This document shows positions 51,779-64,000 of a stretch of DNA of 64,000 nucleotides, one piece after another. The DNA lies in NCBI GenBank assembly GCA_013396995.1, contig VWZP01001427.1, positions 1-64,000 of the forward strand. The letters run 5' to 3'. Made by a program: the position numbers and the translations under genes. How positions within the stretch are numbered: position 1 is the first letter of the stretch; each line of letters opens with the position of its first letter. The notes beneath the pieces are model-generated. The model was given only the letters and a program-made list of their open reading frames with translations, was not told where the DNA came from and made no database searches. Source of the stretch: Dicaeum eximium. Taxonomy: Eukaryota > Chordata > Aves > Passeriformes > Dicaeidae.

Positions 51779-51925
51779 GAACTGCCACTCTTTGAGCCAA
51801 GTGGTCACACCAGTTTCCCACTCACTGTGCAGTCCATCCATCAAGACCATCTGTCCCTAATTTGTCCAAGACGACACTATGTGATAACATGCTAAAAGCA
51901 TTACTAAAGCAAAGGTAAATTATCA
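51779..51925 (-). mobile_element. Old CR1 reverse-transcriptase fragment
   Basis: On the minus strand the sequence resembles the CR1 stretch that codes for the part of the reverse transcriptase after the F-DT-H region (GATGGATGGACTGCAC then GGGAAACTGG, TGG-T-AA). Frames are destroyed. The assignment is from family memory and the edges are approximate. Confidence 0.5.
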
Positions 51926-53224
51926 TCGGTGTCCCCCCTCCTCCACAGAGTATCTGTTGAATACAAGTTCAGCAGAACAGAGCTCAGTTTAACTCCACCT
52001 CAAGCCATCCTCATACTTCCTCATTTGTGCCTCAATCACAAGTCTATTTGCATTAAATAAAAAAGCTTAGGTTGACTTTTGGGAGTTACAGACCTGAAGA
52101 CTAACAATAATCTAGCTCGGCAAAGTGTGCCAAAAGCCGAATCCTTGTGATGAGTGAGCCATTTTGAACATATCTTTCTGCTTCTAAAATTACTCAGTGT
52201 CTCTTACTCTTTTTGTTCTTTAAAAACAGACTGAAGTACTTTTTCAAGGATCTCTGCAGCTCCTGTTCTGGAAAGCAGATCCCTAAGACTGCCAACAGAC
52301 CCAGTTTGCTTTACGAAGCTGAATTCTCTCTTGTTTAAAGCAGCAGAGCAACCTCACTTTAATGTGCTCTTTCCTACATTTAATGAAGGCCATTATCAAT
52401 TCTCCTTTCCCATATAGTTCTAGTTTACCACGTTCTAGCTCACGCAAAACAGGCATCATATATTTGGTTTTCAATTGTATTAACCTGACATTCCACTTCA
52501 GTTTTTGTGTACCTTGGAAGCATACAAGATTATAAATGGGGATTTGTTTGTTTTTGAAGAGATACTAGAGCAGGGAAAAGTAGACAGACATGTTATTTGA
52601 CCCCAAAGCTATAAATAAAATTAAAATAAAGAAACATAAATACAGAAATGGAAACACAATATATAAAATAATCATTAATGATATATGGTCATATTTGTGT
52701 ATTTTAATTAAAAATTAAAATACAAATATTTTAAGGGTAAAGGGATAGATATGCATAACAAATGAAAACATGGCTTATTTATTTCTTCAGTACTTCTTTT
52801 CAGGTCTGGAACAGAAAATATCCGAGACTTGGAAGCTTAAGACAAATATAAAGGATAAGATTCTATTTTCATTCCTTCGTAGGCCTATTGAGACATCAAA
52901 TTTCACTGCAAAATGAGATTAATGTAACTCAACCAACTTCAGTAGAATCCAACACTGCCTAACCACAAACATATATTACCTGAGGAAGTTGGATACTATA
53001 AAGTAACCAACTGGGGCAGATACACCTGACAGTTATGCCCCAGGCATAGGGGCTTTGGGTGCTGGTAGATCTATTTCCAAGCTGGTCTTGAAAGCACAGT
53101 TTGTTTGCTTAGGTAAATTAAGATTCATTAAAATTAATTTCATTATGCACCTGCAGATCAAAATACTTTCTTCTTTGTGGGAAGTTTAAACAATTTGCCA
53201 TTTGAACCCAAGTTCTAGAGACAA

Positions 53225-53600
53225 TAAAACCTGAAATTGCTGCGATTGCTTCTTGTGCGGGGTGATGAATCAGGACTCTTTGACTCCATTATCAGAAGGC
53301 TTATATTATTTATTAAAATGAGTCCATTGTTCGAAAAGCTTTTGGGCTATAGGTGCCCATGTTCAGAGTTAACATGCTTTCTTCTTCATGGTCAGTACAA
53401 GACTACTAGAATGCTTAGAATTCCAAGATAAGAATTGTCCATCTCATAGGTTAAGAAAGAGAGACAGTTCTCATCTGCTCTCTGTGGGAGACAGAACAGC
53501 CAGATAGCTATGTCCTTGAGACCACACACACAAAGATTTGTTTTTATAGAAATCTGCTTAGAAGTGAGTTTTCCCATGGAAGGAAAAACTCAGCAAGTTT
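53225..53600 (-). mobile_element. LTR-like block, minus orientation (tentative)
   Basis: Holds TATTATTTATTAAAATG (minus-strand AATAAATAATA, near 53306) preceded on the plus strand by TTATCAGAAGGCTT, a string shared with the block at 25.9 kb, and GC-richer sequence towards 53225. This could be another LTR of the same family, but borders and duplication are not seen. Confidence 0.35.
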
Positions 53601-54065
53601 GCATATAAGAAACTTATAAAATGTCCAGTGACACTGAAATCACTACTTTTTTGATCACTGCTGTTGGTATGCAAGCTTTCACTGACAGCAAGGGTTTTTC
53701 TGAAACTTCACCATGAGACAAATTTCTAGTTTTCCATGTGAGCTCATTCACAGAATATGAACACACATTATGCAATTTTAACACAGCCAATACTAGTTCT
53801 TAAACTAGGAATAAACAGGGATCTCATTCACCTTGATTGTTAGCACAAGGAATTCTTCCGAAATTAATGAAACTATCTGAAGCAAGTACCCATAGCAAGG
53901 TACTCCAATTTTACACACATCAATGAATGCAACTGCAATTTGCATGCAAGACTGGACAGCAGTGCTGCTGCTCATGTATTTTTCAGTAAATCTTATGCAC
54001 TATGCTGGTTAAATCTACATCTGCAAAAAGGGGAAAATAATCACATTCTAGTTATTGTGATTTGA

Positions 54066-54101
54066 TTTTGATTGCTTAGCAAATTTTGATTGCTTAGCAA
54101 A
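54066..54101. repeat. Perfect 18-bp tandem duplication
   Basis: TTTTGATTGCTTAGCAAA is present twice without gap (54066-54083, 54084-54101). Confidence 0.95.
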
Positions 54102-54521
54102 AGTCTTTGTCTTAATGTCAAAGATAACATTACAATGTACTGAAGGTCCAGCACAGCTAGAATCATCTTGGTCAGATTTAGGTCATGTGAAGATCATCTT
54201 ATTACCAGTAAACTTCATTAAACTGCAGTTTATAGAGAGATCTGACTTTAGAAGGAGAAACGGCTCCAAGCTTTATAGAAAAAAAAAATTCTCAAACCCT
54301 TCCTCTCCTAATACAAGAATAGCCAACAAATATCTTCATTGAGGTACAGAGATTTTGTAACATTTGTTAACAACTGCCCTCAAGAGTGACATCAAGACAA
54401 ACATTCTACTTGAACCTAATGAGCACATAAGTTAGCTTGAGATGTGCTGATTTAATGTCTGTCAATAGTCCCTGCTGTCAAGAATGCAAGTATTTAATCA
54501 GTCTTTAAATATTTTCACCTA

Positions 54522-62976
<8,455 letters not shown>

Positions 62977-63118
62977 CCAAACCTTCTGATTCAAATAAGC
63001 AGGTATCATCCACACCTACATCTCTGCACCAGGATAAGAAATTTGCTGTGTTGTCGCGTGCAAAAAAAGACCCTGAAGGAGCATTCGCTTTGCATGGAAT
63101 TTTCCGAACTGGTAAGGT
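62977..63118 (-). CDS. GAS2: GAS2 exon, middle of the CH domain
   Basis: 142 bases encoding TLPVRKIPCKANAPSGSF, then FARDNTANFLSWCRDVGVDD and TCLFESEGL plus one base of the next codon. This is the central part of the CH domain, with the typical SFFARDNTANFLSWCR helix. The acceptor used here (CCTCTTTTTCAG) has a strong pyrimidine tract; a second CAG nine bases further in (TTACCAG) is a weaker alternative. The donor is GTATGT. The earlier exons, with the start codon, lie beyond the window. Confidence 0.96.
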
Positions 63119-64000
63119 CTGAAAAAGAGGAATTCTTTATTTAGCTAAATGATACATGCTAGCATAATACTTAAGTATTATGAAATCACTATGCAAGTTT
63201 TGCATAGATGGGTAACTCCCACCAACTTATTTCCTTGGCCATTAAAGAATACCAAGTAAAGAAGCATGAGAATTTTAACAGCATGAAGTTCTCAACCAAA
63301 AAGTCTTTGCAAAAAGTCCATGCAATGAAATTGAGAGCTGAACCAACATTAGCTACCTCTCAGGAATATTAGTAACTACAGGCTTTGGATTTAGTTTTTG
63401 GTCCAGTTCACTGAATTTAAAAAAAAAAAAAAAAAAAAGCTAAACTGTAAAGACAGACTTTAAACTAGGAACTAAAATTTCTCACAATTAAGGATTAATT
63501 ACTTTCAGTTCTATGTTAGGAGGTAATCACAGTGTGTAAAGAAATGGGTTTTGAGGCCCAAAGACTACAAACACTTCAGAAAGGTCAGTCTCCTGTTTAA
63601 CAACACCCAGAAGTCCCACTGCACAACACAGAACTGTAAATCTAGTAGTTACAAAGTCAAAGTCCATAGAGACAGGCTCTCACTGTACCAGAGTAGTCCC
63701 ATTTACATGATTTCAATATCAGACAGGATGCTACTGATACAGCGTCAATATCTGTACCAAATAGACTAATTACCACAGCAATCCTGCTGCCTGCATTAGT
63801 ACATTTACTAAGACACATAAAAAAGAAGTCCTTAGCATTTAGTTCTCACTTAAGGCTTCTTTTCCTCAAATGAAAAATGGCCAAGTGAAGACAGAAAACA
63901 AAACATTGTTTCTATGTAACTTTAGGAATCTCTAAATCATGGAGGAATTCAGACCTTACATTGATTTGAATGCACTGTTTTTCCAATGCTGATTTATGAA
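63119..64000 (-). other. GAS2: GAS2 intron, continues beyond window
   Basis: AT-rich intron sequence with a 20-base poly(A) run at 63419-63438. No exon seen up to the window end. Confidence 0.75.

Overview
The window looks like a piece of a bird chromosome, most likely a passerine. Evidence: avian-type CR1 retroposon tails (two clear 3' ends and one reverse-transcriptase relic), several avian endogenous-retrovirus LTRs, and intron-rich, AT-rich DNA around two vertebrate genes whose exons can be read directly. No bacterial gene, CRISPR array or tRNA gene was seen. Species and chromosome cannot be fixed from the sequence alone. Known vertebrate gene order (GAS2 next to SVIP, tail to tail, as on human 11p14) matches what is seen.

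Layout. 1-3150: decayed retroviral gag-pro-pol on the minus strand, cut by the window start. 3425-3890: LTR-like fragment on the plus strand. 4500-5930: CR1 split by a 650-bp solo LTR that has a perfect 4-bp target duplication. 6270-7030: CpG island holding exon 1 of SVIP. 6626-10767: complete four-exon SVIP (plus strand, 80 codons; adaptor of the ATPase VCP/p97). 10768-15439: spacer including the SVIP 3' UTR of unknown end. 15440-16558: probable GAS2 3' UTR. 16559-63118: five coding exons of GAS2 on the minus strand (16559-16777, 45407-45514, 48754-48898, 54523-54586, 62977-63118), giving about the last 225 residues. The start of GAS2 lies beyond position 64000.

The two genes converge: SVIP runs rightwards, GAS2 leftwards, with stops about 5.8 kb apart. 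The 28.6-kb last intron of GAS2 has collected most of the LTRs (25.8-26.2, 26.65-27.04, 27.1-27.95, 28.27-28.86 kb). Other introns hold further LTR and CR1 remnants.

I found no convincing new gene system. Most worth a second look: a pol relic in which four of five in-frame stops lie at likely Trp codons (a possible G-to-A editing footprint), the nested LTR in CR1, a pair of adjacent hairpins at 29.92-30.00 kb, a short interstitial telomeric repeat, and the tiny four-codon last exon of SVIP.
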